Below are positions 1 through 15,000 of a stretch of DNA of 64,000 nt, piece by piece. Position 1 is the stretch's first letter; every line of letters starts with the position of its first letter. Source of the stretch: Cyanoderma ruficeps (lineage: Eukaryota; Chordata; Aves; Passeriformes; Timaliidae); assembly GCA_008694505.1 (NCBI GenBank), contig VZDJ01000046.1:2877959-2941958 (forward strand), written 5' to 3'. The notes beneath the pieces are model-generated. The model had not been told where the DNA came from. It did no database searches and saw only the letters and a list, made by a program, of their open reading frames with translations. The translations under genes were made by a program, and so were the position numbers.

Positions 1-3000
1 TGCTCCTGGGATGGCATGCCAGTATACAGTCCAGTTTATTCCTGAATATCTGGGAGAGTATGAAGATTATATATTAGTGGAGAGTCAAGTATCAGAACCT
101 TTTGTCATCCCAATCCAAGCTAAAGTATCACTCCCAGTATTAACATGTCAGTACTGTCCAAATACTAAATTTCTCTAAAGTTAAGCAGACTTGGGATTTT
201 TTATTTGACTGTCTTCGAGTTTGTGTAACAAAACAAATGTGGAGAAAATTGGCAGTGTAGTTTCTGCATTTTGATATCTATCTCATTTTCACTTATCTTA
301 GATTTATTAGTTATTAAGGTGTAATCCTATCAGATTTTTCCTCAATTATTTGTTCTTGCCATCTTAGGCTCTTTTTTCACTATATTAGAGAAGTGAGTAG
401 GAGCCACATTTCTAGGTTTGTGTTTTGTTGATTTCTGAACTGCCAATTGTAATTACTAATTCTAAATATTATGGAATTATGATTTAATTATAACTATTTG
501 ATGCTATTAATTAATGTTCATGAAATGTGAAGTTAATTGCATATGGATATGGTACACCTGCACCTCTCAGATATCTAACCTCAACTATAACAAACAGGAT
601 TACTTTTGCAAAGATTCGCTTTGATTTTTTGTAAATTCACCTTTCCTGGTATACAGAGCTTTTCTAAAAAAATGATCTTTATATCAATAATCTTTGAGGA
701 GGAAAGATCATCTTGCATCATTAAAATGTAAGATGAATGTAGAAATATACATCTCACACTGTCCAACTTTGAAATGGAAAGAATTTGAGGGGGTTTAGGA
801 TTGCAAAACCTGGCGTGTTTTCATGCAGTAATGTCTGTAAAGAGTTATTTAATCAGCAGCCTTCGCTGTCTCTGGAGTCTGATTTTCTGTTACTCCTTGC
901 AGTGCCTGACATTATAGACTGTGGTTCCTGCCTTGTTGGAGGAATAAAAACAACAGCAGTTTTGTGCAGAAACGAGGGAGTTAGGACTGGGAAATTCTCT
1001 ATAATGCCAGAGAAAGCCTGGCCAGCTCCTGATTCCAGGGTGAGTGATGAGGAGGGAAATACTGGACCCAGCATGGTGTAGGTGCTCTGGTGTGAAGGCC
1101 TTTTCAGCCAGTCATGGTGTATTAGCACAGAAGTCATAAAGCCTTGCTGGAGACATCTGCATTGTGCCATTCCTTCAGGAATTCACCTTTATCCTGAACA
1201 TCAGTCTCCCTGGATGGCTGTACTTTCTTCTTGTGCTCTGGTTTTCCCATGGAAATGGTTGTCTTGCTCAGGAGAGAGGTAAACTGAGGCATAGATGAGG
1301 GAAAGAAAAACTGGCCTGAATTTTAGCCTTGCCCTTGAAGCAAACAGAAATGACATCAGTTCTAGCATTGCTTGAGGTGATTTCCTCTCCCTCCTCCACA
1401 AAAACATCCTTTACTGACCTTGCTGCACCTGCAGATAGAGCAATCCAATCCAGTCTTGCTCTGTCTGTAGCTCCCCATCACAAACCAGAGCCTAAGTGGG
1501 ATGGACAAAGGACATACAATGGGACAGGTACACTGGAATTTTTGGTGCTGGAGAAAGAACAGATGGACCAGGTTGTCCCTCCAGAGACTTTACAGTTCCA
1601 TCTCTGAGTTGGAGCATGGAGAAACAAAGTCCCTCTCTCAGGCTGTGAACATGAATATTAGGGCTTCTGACACTGTCGTTTGTCTTCAGAGACTGCACTT
1701 TCCCTCCTGCTTTCACCAAGGGAGCACTTTTTTTTTCATTAAGCCATATTTATGAGCCACACTCTTTTGAGACGTGTGACAAAAATGTATGGTAAAAGGT
1801 AAAACAGTGATGTTGTAGTATACTGCCTGTTTCAGGTAAATCTGTGTTTTAAACACAGCAACCTGATCAATTTAATTTGTTAATCCTTTTTTTTTTTGTT
1901 TGTTTGTTTGTTCATTTTAATACCTTAGGTGACTGCCACTGCTGATTTTGTGGTGCAGGATCCTTTTGGGATCCAGCCTGCTGTTTTGGAGCTAGCTCCA
2001 GGGCAGAATGCAACAGTAGAGGTTAGTGCCAACTGCTGTAGAAAGGTTTTTTACTTCACCAAATAAATTAACAAGCTAGATCATTTCAGATGACCTGGCT
2101 GGACCTTGCAAGTTTGGGTTTATGTGAGCATAAAATGACTCATTTTCTTGCAAGTGTTACTTTTAATTACTAATCACTGAAATTGTCTTTCCGGAAATAT
2201 TTGCAAACTGAAGTGTATTATTTAGGGGAGAGAAATCAGTTACAGACCTTGATATTTTCCTTCTCTCTTTCAGGTAGTGTTTTTCCCTTCTTTGCCAGAA
2301 GCATCACAGGAAACATTCACCATTTTGTGTGATAATTATCCAGTCAGTTATGTTACAGTCACAGGTTCGTTTCTAGCACCTTTGTAAATCTGTAGATGCT
2401 CAGATAATGTGAGTGGTGATTGTTGGGATGAAGTGATGGTTACATTTTATGTCATTGGATTAAGCAAATACTGTGTCCCCTGCTAGGGTTTTATTTGTTT
2501 GTTTTTGGGGTTTTGTTTGTGTTGTTTGATTGTTTTTGTTGGTGGTGATGGTGGGTTTGGGTTTGGTTATTTTTTTGGGGTTTTTTTGTGTTGTTATTAC
2601 TGCTCCTTCCCAGTGCATGGAATACACTGGATTCAGAAAACATTGAGCTCTCAACCTTGGGTAGGCAAAAATCCAAATGTAAAATGTCACCAAGTCACAG
2701 AAAATAAAACAAGTAGCCAGGTGCAACTCATGTCTTTTACTTTTCTGTCAATAAGATAACTTGACAAACTATGAAATAGGTGTAACAGGGCAGAAATGAA
2801 CCACATTTGGGGCATGTCTTAGATTAGGGTGTTCAGGAGAGGTAGGCAGTCTTTGGATTAGCTCATGAAACCAGATCAAATTTTTGTAAATGTTGATGCT
2901 TGTACTGCAATATAACTGATTGCTATAACATAAGGCTTGGTTTGTCATCTATTAAATCACTTTATCACATGTATTTACTTTGGATTTTTTTAACACTTCA

Positions 3001-6000
3001 TTTGCTGCTTATTTTAATTTTAATATACTGCTCAAAACACCTGGGAGCCACATTGTCAACCACTGTAGACACCCTGCTCACTTCAGTGAAACCATGCTGA
3101 TGTAAATGAGCTGAGGCTGTGGCCCTGAAATCCCTAGCTATGAAATTCATGAACACAAGGTCTCTGTTAATAAATGCTGAGAAACACAATATCAGGAAAA
3201 TATTGTACGTTAACACATTGGAGGTCTGAAACTTGAGGAAACGCCAGGTATAATCAATAATGGCCATTAATGGCATTTGCTGTTGATGATGTGCACTGTG
3301 TTAATAGTCAGATGGTAAACAGCAATACCTAATTGTTTCTTCCAGGGCTTGGAGAGTTGGTTGCTCTGGAACTTTTGTTTGTCACAGGTGGAGAAAGCAA
3401 AGCTCAGCTGGGTGAAGCCACTGATGCAACAGCGCGGCACCTCATCCGATTCGAGCCCCAAAACCCACACACTTCCAAGGAGAAGACGCTGGTTATAAAG
3501 AACTCCACGTATGTAGCTGCTGTTGGAGTAATGCTCTGCAGGGTGGGCATCCTGGTAGAGATCTCATTTGTCATACTCTGCTCTCTCAAGCTGGAGAAAC
3601 CTTCATACCCTTGATAAACTTTTTGCAGAATCTTTGCTTCCTTCTCTCCTTATTTTAAGGTAATTAAGGTTTAAGGAATGTTGTACGTTGTTTAAGCATT
3701 ATGGCAACCATTAGTCAAGGTCAAGATATTTGTTTCAATAGAGGTAAATCTACAAAAAATTCATAAATATACATGGTTGCAGGAAATGCCTACAGGGTGA
3801 TTCAGGTGAGATTTATCTGACTTTAAATGTCTGCTATATATACTTGTGCAACTGAGATAAGCACTCTTTTCCTTTCATAGTGCAGGGAATAGATGCTTCC
3901 AAAAATAAAATTCTGACTGTAGACATCTCCCATAGAAAAGTCTTAATACATCTTAGACTCCACTGGATCAAAATGGGAGCCCAATGTAATTAACTCAATT
4001 AAAACTATCACATGGTTCCTACTATTGAGTCCTTACAGATTTAAATATAAATTCAATTTGAAGTCAACAAATGTGTCCTTATGGACAATTACACTATACT
4101 GAACATAGAGGCGTCCTGATTTTGCTCAGAATCAGTCAGACTTTAACAGAAATACACTCTTGCATGATTGCAGCAGATAGAGCCTGCAGACCCTCAAAGC
4201 AGTGAGAAGGTCAGTGCTGGTTTTAGGACCATTAATGTAAATTGCTGTTTGCAAGCAGTGAATATCTGGCAGTTTATTTTGTGGCCTGGAAATCACACAT
4301 GCATAATGCCAGAACAGCCTGATGTTCGGGTAAAGAAAGTGTGATTGGTGAACTGGATATTGTAAGCTGACAAAGGATGTCACTCTGCCAAGTTCCACAT
4401 TTCACCACAGCACTCCCTGCACATCTGGTGTCAGCATTTGTATAAAACAAAGCTGGCCAGGCTGAGAGTAAACTCCACAGAAGCAGGAAGAAGAAACCTT
4501 CTTTCTGCTACAGAAAGTGATACAAGAAATTGTAAATGTCCAGTTTTATCAGAGATACTTTCAAATTCCCGTGTCTTTCCTCCGCCTTACTAAGGCAGAA
4601 TTTTTGAGGTCAGCATGAGCAAGATTCTCGAACCCATGAAGGCATTCCATGGAACACACTTCTGCTGAAACAACCTAGTTAAGCAACCTTTTCTGGATTG
4701 CAGAGAGTGGAGCAGAGCCATGGCTGTAATTTTATCTGGAGCCATTGTGTTTGTTGACATGTTAAAGCCCACATCTTGCATTTGGATTAAATTCAGAATG
4801 TGATGTAGGTCGTCAGCAGTGATCCAAGGCAAATGTACTGGTGTCAGCAGGAAAGGCCCTGTTCATCCCAGATCTTTGAAAGAAGAATTGTAGAGTTTCT
4901 AAAAGCTGGATTACATGACAAGTTCAAATAAGGCAAGAAAGTGTTAAGATATCTTACACATTTATAGAATTTACTTTCACATATTAGCATGTTCTTTGTA
5001 TGGTTTATATACTCTGACTCTATGCTGCCTCAGCAGCTTTGTGGCTCACAAAAACCCCTGTAATCTGTAAAGAGAGGAATTTCCTACCTGGAAAAAGGAT
5101 CTGAACATTTTCTTAAGTATATTTTACTCAAAAATATCTGATTTTTAATCATAGCTTTTCTGTTGTTTATTGACTTCTTTGCAGCCATGTAGAACTTCCC
5201 TTCTTCTGGCAGATAACAAAGCCTAATCTGAAACCATTAATACCAGAAGAAACTGCAGACTTCACAAAGGTCAAATACAGTCAAGACCCAGAGTCAGCCT
5301 TCTCCCTAAATCCTGAGCGGGGAGTTTTGCTTCCCTGTGCAGATCATGAGTTTATTCTCACTTACACTCCACAGGAGGTATGGCTTGTGATTCCTTCCTA
5401 TCTACAAACTCCAGCTGTGTATTTTTATTCAAGTCATAAAATCCTTGCTGTGCAACTTTTCTAAATTAAATTTAATTAGCTGGTACTATGCTCTGATAAA
5501 CAGTGTTCAAAACGTAGAAAGTTACTGAAAGAAAACATGTTTTGACTGCAAAATGTGAGGCAGTTTCTGATCTCATGTAATTTTGGGGACTGAGTGGACA
5601 CAGTTAATTTTACACTTTGGAAATCGTGGACACGTGCTCACGCTGCAGCTGTGCTGGCTGGTGAAGTTACCACCCTCAGCCCTCTATCAGCTCCTCCACC
5701 AGCTCCTGACCCTTCCCCCTCTCCTTGGGGGATGTGCCTTGTACCTTCTCCAGGCTAAATCAGTTGGTTAAGGAACACTGATTATTTAAACTGTTTCCAG
5801 CTGTAGTTTTTTTTGGCCTGAAATGGGTCCTATGAACAGCTGAGTGGTGAATTAAAGGGATAGCAGGAGCCTTTGGCAGGGAAATGCTGCGTGCAGCTGT
5901 GGGTGAAGAGGGGTGCAAGGATGTTGGAATGCAGTTGTTCCAGGGACTGTTCTCTCAGTTTCTGCTCCCCCTGTCCCTGTAAATAAGGAGCATGAGCTCA

Positions 6001-9000
6001 CTGTATTTAGAGAAACCTGATCCAAAGAAAGCCCAAGAGTGGGAATGTCCCATGCTGTGTTGATTGACAGATATAAGAAATACCTCAAATATGTATGGAA
6101 GAGAAATTACTTGACCTGGCTTTTTGAAAATAATTAGTTCATAGAATATATATTGAATTAAAACAGACATCAAAATTAGTATCTGTCTACAAACAAATGA
6201 AGCTTTTGCACAGCCCTTCAGATTTGAGTCCTGCTTCTATGTTTCTTTTTTCCCCCCTCCATTAGAATACAGAAGGCATTCTCTTCCCATGATGGAAAAG
6301 TCATGTTTCTTACTCAAGATCAGATTGATGGTCAATTAAGCTGAATACTCTGGAGCAGTTAGAAGAAACTTCTCAATTAGTACAGCAGTGCTGAGCTTAA
6401 TTTGGGGAGCCTTTGCAGATGCTTGTGTGTAGTATGCAATATACAGGGGAAATAATAACAACAGGCATGTCAAAAATGAGTATTTTTCTTGGAACCGTAC
6501 ACCATGAGATCAGAATCTGGCTTAATGTTTTGCAGTCAAACATGTTTTCTTTTAGTAACTCCAGAGTTTGAATATTGTTTATCAGAGCTTGGTACTCTGA
6601 TGATCATCATTTATCCTTTACATATGAACCACTTTTCCATCTTTTTTTGATCTTCAGCATAAATGATTACTTGACACTAAAATCCTTTCTTCCTTCATCT
6701 GAGCAGCTGAAGAGTTATCACAGTGTGATTCAGATGGTACTGAGGGACATCCCACAGCCACCTTGGTAAGCTGAGGAACATTTCCCAGTAAGATATGTAG
6801 CCACAATTTATCTGTGCTATTACATTAAGTTACTGGGATTTTTCTTCTTTCTGGTGATGATGGATTGACAAGTATAAAGAATGTTATCTGCACAAGTAGT
6901 TGTGGTACAAAGAGCATCTCTGATATCCTCCCCCATGCCCAGACACATGCTTGGCCCTAGTTTTCCTCTCTTTGAAAAAGATAATACTGTCATTTTGTCT
7001 GCTTATCTTCCCAAGGTTTCCTGTTACTACTCTTTATCGTAGCAGTGTGTGACTTACATACTTGTTCATGGACAGACTGGAACAACTAGAATACCTTAAA
7101 ATACAATGAAGTTTTTAGTTGGCTGAGCTAATTGCCCACAGGCAGTCTGTACTTGAGAAATTTTCAATGATTATCAGTTTTGATCTGGCAATTAAAAGGC
7201 AGGATCCAAATTAACACTGGTTTAACATATTTAATGATACTACCATATTTCCTCCCAAAGTTTAGTAGAAGAGGAGATGCTTCAAAACAACCCAGAATGC
7301 AGAGTAAAGGATGTAATTGCACTGGAAATAGAAGTTAAAGGCTCAACAGAACCCTTTCATCTTCTTCTGGAACCATATGCCATTATTATCCCTGGTGAAA
7401 ATTTCATTGGTGTAAATGTCAAGAAAACATTTAAGGTTTGTGTGCTTTTGACTTCACTGTTGTCATGTGGTTTGTGTCACTAGATGTCATAGGTGTTATT
7501 AGAAGATATCAGACAGTCAGTGTTATTTTAGTTTCTCCTGAAATGTTTTTAAAGGAGGCCATGTCTCCAGGAGGGTCTGCACTGAAATGCCCTACCCAGC
7601 CTGCTCAGCCCTACACTCCAGGCAGCAGCCTTTGTTCCTTTTTCATCTCTCCAGTTTGATACTACAGAGTTTGACCCTTCTCAATGTTTTTCTGGGTCAC
7701 TAACCTGTTGCTTATCACTTTGTCACTTCTGTAGTGTAAAAGTTTTCCAGCTGGGAGGAATAGTCAATGGATGATTAAATTAGTTCATAACTGAGGCACT
7801 GTTTATGCAAAGAGCTACAGGAAGCACAGAAGAGCTACAAAAATCACATATGCTGCAGCTTACTAGATGTTATTCTTCCCTGCAGGTTCTGGTAATTTCT
7901 CTTTGGCCCTTCTGGGACAGAATGCTGCTGCAATTCGTCCCCTCACACAGCATCCCCTTCACTTTGATCTTAGACTCACTTGGGAAAAACAGGCCTGTTA
8001 GCAAGAAGAGCCAGGCAGGAAGACAATTCCCAGTTAATGGTTTTCCCATTTTTTCGTAGAGACCCTGCTAAGCAGCATTTGGTTTTTTAAATTCTTTTCC
8101 TAGAACTTATTTTTTTCAATTTAAAGCAGCCATTTCATACTTCCCAATAATCCAGTATAGCTGCACATGTGACAGAGGTAATGAAGCCACTTACTGATGA
8201 TATAACAACATCCTTTGCAGTTTCAAAAATTCTTTTTTCAGTCTTAGAAAGATAAGAATTTGAACTGTGCTTAGAGACAATTGCGCTTCAGAGAACAGAG
8301 TTGTTTGCTGTAATTAAGAAATAACATTTTGACTAAATCTAAAGAGCAGACCAAACATTTCAAGAGCTTGTATCTCCCTCACAAACAGAGCCTTTGACCA
8401 AAAAAAAAACCCAAAAAAAAAAACCCAAACCAAAAGAGTTTCAAAAAACAACAGCTCTCAAAGGTTTTCAGTTTATGTCTAGAAATTCTGTTACATTTTT
8501 GAAAAATGGGGGGAAAGTTTAAGAGTCTCAAATATAATAATATTCTTGGAATGAATTATTAATGGATTTTCTTCAGGCTTGAGGGAACACCTTCACCCTT
8601 GTGAAGGAGACTGTTAAATGATGACTCACAAAACCTAGTTTGCAGTGTATTAGTGCTCTCAGCAAATTGACTCGTTGCTCTGAAACCTTAAAATGCATTA
8701 ATTGTCTCATTGATTTTAATTGTTTCAGCTGTGGAACAACAGCAAAACATTGATCAAGTACACATGGGAGAAAATCACGGCCTGTGAGATCATAGAAATT
8801 GAACCTCGTACTGGTGTCATAGGTAAAGTTTCTGTGACTTGCAAGCAGTAATTAATGAAAGACATTACAGTAATTGATTATATCAATTTATGACAGTCAG
8901 ATTATAGTCACCAAGCACTATAGTGAAAAAGTGCCTGATCCCCAGCCTCCTGGAGCCAGCAGGAGACTTAATTTGATTCCAGAAGCTTCAGTAACAGCTT

Positions 9001-12000
9001 GAAGCAGGTGGTTTCGTACAAAAATGTGAGACAAGAGCCTGATATTTTCTCTCCTAGATGTGAATAAATGCTGTGAATTTGTACTGGCAATTTCTGGAAG
9101 CAAACCTGGGCTCGTCAGCCGTAACCTGCAGTGTCACCTTGAGCCGTGTCCAGAGCCAGTTGTGCTGCATGTTGAGGCTGCTTTTAAGGTAAGGAACAGT
9201 TCAGTCTTGCAGGAGGATGAGCTGTGTGGCCTGGCCATTGTCCCAATAAAGCTTTTTGGCCTCTCAATGGCTTGAGAAATCTTAAGTAGTTACAAACAGG
9301 AGTTATTTTTGCTGTAGTGACGATTGAGTCAATGTTGATATTCCCGTGACACACAGAATTTTTTTTGCATTACACAGTGCATTTGCTTTCTGATATTCTC
9401 TGTGAAATCAGATATTAATCTTAGATAATATATGTTTCTTAATGAGGCAGTTTTGGCAGAGGTGTCCATGCTGATGTCTGTTTCCTGCTGTCCTAGGGTC
9501 CATTTGTCTGTATTGATGTTCCATCACTCCGGTTTGGTTTGACTAAGCAGGGTGAGACTGTGTCAAGAACCTTTGAGATTATAAATCTCTGTCAGGTGCC
9601 AGCACAGTGGAGGATGCAAGAAAGCCAGGTTTTTCTAGCTGAAAGGAATGAAGAGGTAAGTCACTGCTACAGCTGGCTGTATTCCCTCCTTAGCTATTTT
9701 ATTTCTTCTGCTTAGGAGTTGTATTATTCATTCCAGCTATCAGAAGTTCTAATTTTTGTGACTTCTTATGAAACTGATCCTGCACAGTTTCGTAAGTGGA
9801 TGAGTTCTTTTGAGATTGAATGCTTCTTTACATTTTTTCTCTATTTCCCTTCATTACAAATCCCCTGCCAGCCTGATCCAAAGAGACATGGAGTATTTCC
9901 TGCATGACAGTGAGTTCAGCTGCTGCTGATATAAGTAAGAGTTTAAGGCTTTAGTAGAGCTGAGACTGCTGCACACTTCTCCCACACACCCACATCAGCA
10001 TCTTGGACAAAAACCTGAGCCCCCACTCCTTCCTGATGCTCTTCCTGTTTCTACTCTCTCAACCCTCCTTCCTCACCCCTCTGTCCAAGAACCTTTTCCA
10101 CTCGTGGCAGCTTACTGCTGCCTGGGAGCAGGTGCTGTTGCTGAGGCTGATGGCTTCTCCTTCATGTTCCCTGTCAGTCCATGCACAGCTGACCCTGCTG
10201 TGCCCTTGGCTCTGACTGCTCTCCTCTCAGAAGCAAACCCCTGCCTCCTTGTGTAGCCAGGCTTTCACAAAGCTGGCACTGATACCAACCCAGGTGGGAC
10301 TTGAGGGGCAGAAAGAACATATCTGAGGAAAAATCAGACACTTGGAAGCCCTAATTAGATTGTGTGGCTTCAACATTTTACCCTTGCTTTGGCACATGTC
10401 AAAAAAACCTCTATTCTCTCTCTCCTCTCCCAGGTATCCACCTTCACCATCCAGCCGTCAGCTGGAGAAATACCTCCTTTGGGTCTGTGCACAGTTTCAG
10501 TTCAGTTCACATCATTGCAGTGCCAGCGTCTCCAGACCGTGCTGGAACTGGAGGTAGAAAATGGAAAAGGAAGGTAAGGAGGAAAAGCAGCATTTATTTT
10601 GTTTTTCATGAGGTTCACATCTGGTTTTCCCTTCAGGTAGTTTTCTCTCTTACAACAAAAATATGAACTCAGAGTGGGTTGTGTAACCTATCAATGAACT
10701 ATCAAATTTCTAATATTGCTAAATAAACATAAACATCATTCTTCCCAGCATGTTGGTTTATGTCTAGCACGTTTCATTAACAATAACAATAGACCATCTG
10801 TGTGTTTATTTCCAGTCATCTTCCTGTTTTTGTTGAAGTTCAGACCCCCCAAGTGTGCCTGATATCTAGTCATCTACTATTCACTGAAATTTATACTGGA
10901 GTTCCTGTCAAAGCAACCAGTAAACTTTTTAACCAGACACTGCTGCCAGCAAAATACTTATGGGGAAAGGTAAATGCTCTTCTAATGGGGGAAGCATACA
11001 GCAGGGATGCAAATTGCAGGTTTTGTCAGAATACAAATAATGACTGTTCTTAAAAGCTTTTCTGATGTATCTTTTGAGTAGTCATTGCTGCTTACTGGCT
11101 TGGCAGCAGAACTTCAGCTTTAGACCAACCTTTATTAAAAGATTAATTACCAGTGGATGTCATTGTGTTGTTAGTGTTTGTGGATCCCTGGGAGAATGGG
11201 TGAGCAGATGTGAGGGGTCATAGGATGTAAAGCCACCAGAGTATTAAATAAAGTGCCCTGGCAATTTAAGGTTTGCACTTAACTTAGTAAAACAAATTAT
11301 GGTGCTTTTGAATTGTGTCTGAATTCTGCTTAAATTTCACATTCTGATTGGGATTCAGCTTACAGAGTGGGAGCCCTAGATTTAGTGTCAGTCTTTAAGC
11401 TGTGGTCTGAAGTCTCTTTTCAATCAATGGAAATGTCAGTGCCTTGGTCGTTCAGAACTACTCTGACATCCAGGGTTCAGCTCAATTCCCTACATAGAAG
11501 CACTCAGTGCCACCCAAAATGTCCTCAGGTGCCCAAGGGGTCCTAACAGAGCATGTGCATGTATAGGACCTACAGGAAAACCCTTTGGAGCATCTGGAGC
11601 CCAGGAGGAATATGTAGAGCATTTTTCCTGATATGTGATGTCGATGTGTGAACCAGTGAGTGGAAGCCCTGCGCACATTCCATGCTGGTCACTTAGGGAA
11701 CGTGCCCACACCAGGACTGTCTCTCCCCCACCTCTGTAATGGAGAGAGGTGGAGCACATGTGCTCTGGTATCAGACAGATTGGCTTCACCCTGGGAAGGC
11801 TTGAGCCTCTGAGAGGAATTACAGTGACTCTGCTCCCAGCCCAGCAGCCTCAGCTGGGCACCCGAAATTCCTTGGAGTCCATGTAGGCATGAAGATCTTA
11901 TCACCCATGGGGAATTGTAAAGCCAGTCTTTACAAACTCTTGGTGTTGCTGCCTGAAAGTGTCCTAAGCCTGAGAATAGCTTGGTCTTTTGAGAAGACAC

Positions 12001-15000
12001 AGGGTGAAAGAATCAGCATAAGCTGAATGTCCTCTCTGTTTGGCAGCTCATTGGAAGCCAGGCAGCTTCCTGCTCCATCGTGGTGTCCCCTGCCAGTGGC
12101 ACTTTAGGCCCAAATGAAGAGAAGGAATTCTGCATAGAGATGTTAGCTAACACTGTGGTAAGTTTACAAACTGATGCACTTTTATAAAACAGCGGCACTG
12201 GCTTTTTCATCTCGCCTCCATCAGGCAAAGGGAAGGAATTCTGTGTACAAAACCACGTGCTCTTTTTCCCCATACAATGTGTCTGAAATGGCTTTGCTTT
12301 AGAGGTATCACAGTTGAAGGCAAGATTTGAAGACGTGCACATGGTGTGCAATTTCTGACCTGCTTCTTTATATCTCAGCTGTTCCTTTTTTTCTCCCTGC
12401 CTTGAAGTCCTGTACAATTGCTCTTAATGCTTACTATTCCTCTTGGAGCACGCAGATCCTCACTTTGAATTATCTGATGATAAACTAATAGTACAGAGCA
12501 GAGTGACATATATAATGTATATTTGGTTTTCTGAATGCAGATAGGCTCATAACATTTTGATATTTGAAAACTTAAAAAGGGGCTGATGGGACTGGGAGTC
12601 TGCAAAATACAGGAGCAGAGCTTTCAAACTCCAGGAATTCAGAAAAAGCCTTTACAGGGGCATTCAAACAGTTGAACTAATGCAGCTAAATACAGGATCT
12701 GCCTATAGCTATGGTGTCTTAGTTGCCATTACAATCACTGGAGACTTAGGTTTCATTTGTTTGTTTAAAAGTAGGTGTTCAGTACTGTCAGAGCGAGTAT
12801 TTAAAATTAGGTATCTGTGGCACTTGGGAACATGTTTTAGTGGTGGCCTTGGCAGTGCTGGATTAATGTTTGGACTCAATCGTCTTAGAAGTCTTTTCCA
12901 ACCTAAATGATTCTATGATTCAATACTTGGAGTACAGGAATTATGTTAGAAATCGGTAATGGAGCAGTTTTAGGCTCACAGACAGCTGCAGGTACAAAGC
13001 TGAGAAACAAACACAATTTTTTAACGCAGTACTGCCTTCTAAGCAGCTCTGATGCTGCAGAAAACACACTGAAAACAATTCAGTAAAACTTCTCACAATT
13101 CTGTTGTCTTGGCTTTAATCCATGGAATTTTACTCACTTTTTAAAAATAAATACCCTGAAGAGTCTGCCTTTCCTCTGTGATATATGCTTCATTCACAAG
13201 GAAACTTGATTCTTTGCTTTTCAGGGTGAGCTGAAAGGCCTCATGCTTTCCTGTAGCGTAGAAGACATGGCTGAACCCCTCTTTCTGAGCATTTCTGGAG
13301 AAGTGAAGGGACTACATGTCACCTACTCAGTGCCTTCTGGCAGTGGAGTTGACAGGTAATCAGGTGACTGATTTTTATTTTATTTTTCTGATATGTGGAA
13401 TGATCATATTGTGGAACATGCTCATCTTTACATCTTTTCATATGTTTTCGTATCAGTAGATATGTCTTTAATTTGGTAGACTGGCATGTTATACAGGACA
13501 AAATTTTCACCCCAAATAAATCCTTATATGGGTAGAAGTGAAAAAATGAAAAGCAGAAAATGCTGATGACAAAAATCATAGACTGCATGGTCCTTTTACA
13601 CTGTGCATCACAATCACATTGCATGTTGCACATTTTTAGATCTCCTGAAATCATCTGTGGCTTAAAAAAAATAAGACCCGTGTCTAAATACTACTGTTAT
13701 TTTTTCTGGCAGCCATGAAGGACAAACACCACAAAGCCCATGTGAGCTTCTTTTGGACTTTGGGTCTGAAGTTGCATTCAAAGACGTCGTAAAGCGTCAG
13801 CTGATTCTTACAAATCCCACAGGAATCAGTGCTCCATTCACACTGGAAGTTGAGTATTTTAGTGCCTGTTTGCTGCCTCCAGAACAAGGAGCCTGCCCGT
13901 GAGTCTTGCTGTTCTGCATAATGACTCAAATACTAGTTTAGGTCTGGATTAAACCTGAAATCAGATTTGTTTTTTTCACGCTCTTCAAGCTACCTGTTGA
14001 AAAGAAGAGGGCCTGTGACAGAACATGCAGCCAGAAAAGCAAAGTCAGGTATGAAAATAGCACTTTATTCTTTCAGTGAGAAGGTGAAAGCCAGATGACT
14101 GTCATATTTAGGAGTAGATGTGCCAGTCAGACTCATCTTTTCACAGCTGGAGTATCTGGTGAAGTCTAAACTGTTAAATGACTTAGTTCCTCAGTTCATT
14201 CCTGAGTTTGAAAGCCCACATTGTATAAGCATTAGGTCAATCTGTTTCTTGCCCTTCTGCTTTTTCTCCTTTCTCCTCCCTTTCTTTCTCTCTCTTCTTC
14301 GTCTTTTTCTTGTAAACAACAGTATGAAACAAAGTTGGTGATTCTGGTGACAGTTCATTCCCAGAACACTCCCAGCACACGGGGTGGATGACATGCAGAA
14401 TGTTTGCCTCTTTCTCTCCTACACAGTTTCCCAGTACCAGTGCAGCAGGCTTTTCTCCCTCAAACCCTTTACCATACCCTCCCTACTTTGGAAAGCTACA
14501 GCACAGCCCATCTGTCATTTCTGATGTGTTTTACTAAAAAATGATAATATTTAGAACCAGATGAGACTGAGGGAGGGAGGAAATGGGAGCAAAAAGCTGT
14601 GAAGTGTGGATGTGTCTTCTGTATCCAAAATAAAACTTGCACATATTGGTACCTTGCCATAGAGTTTGGTATCTGTTCCACAGACAGAGCTTTTCAGCTG
14701 CTGAATTAGTGCTTAAGATTAAAAAAATGCTGTCCTGACAGATTCCATGCAGGCCTAGGTGACTCAGAATATGGAAAGGCTTTGCTCTTTGTAATTAATT
14801 CTTTGCATGGAAGAGCACACAGAGGGAAACAGGCAGCTGCTAATGGAACAAGAAGCAGTCAACACAAATCCCAGCTTATTTTTCTCAAATTTAAAATGTT
14901 TTCTCAGGTAACCAGTTAGTGCCTTGCATACCCCAAAGAGTCCTGGATCAGATTGTTGGAAGGGTTGTCCTGCTGTAAAATATTCTGGGCAAGTACTAAC

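Noticed and set aside
7261..7276. Alternative start of DLEC1 exon h at the TTTAG five bases downstream
   Set aside because: It breaks the frame into the conserved VIALEIEVKG segment; the CCCAAAG acceptor keeps it.
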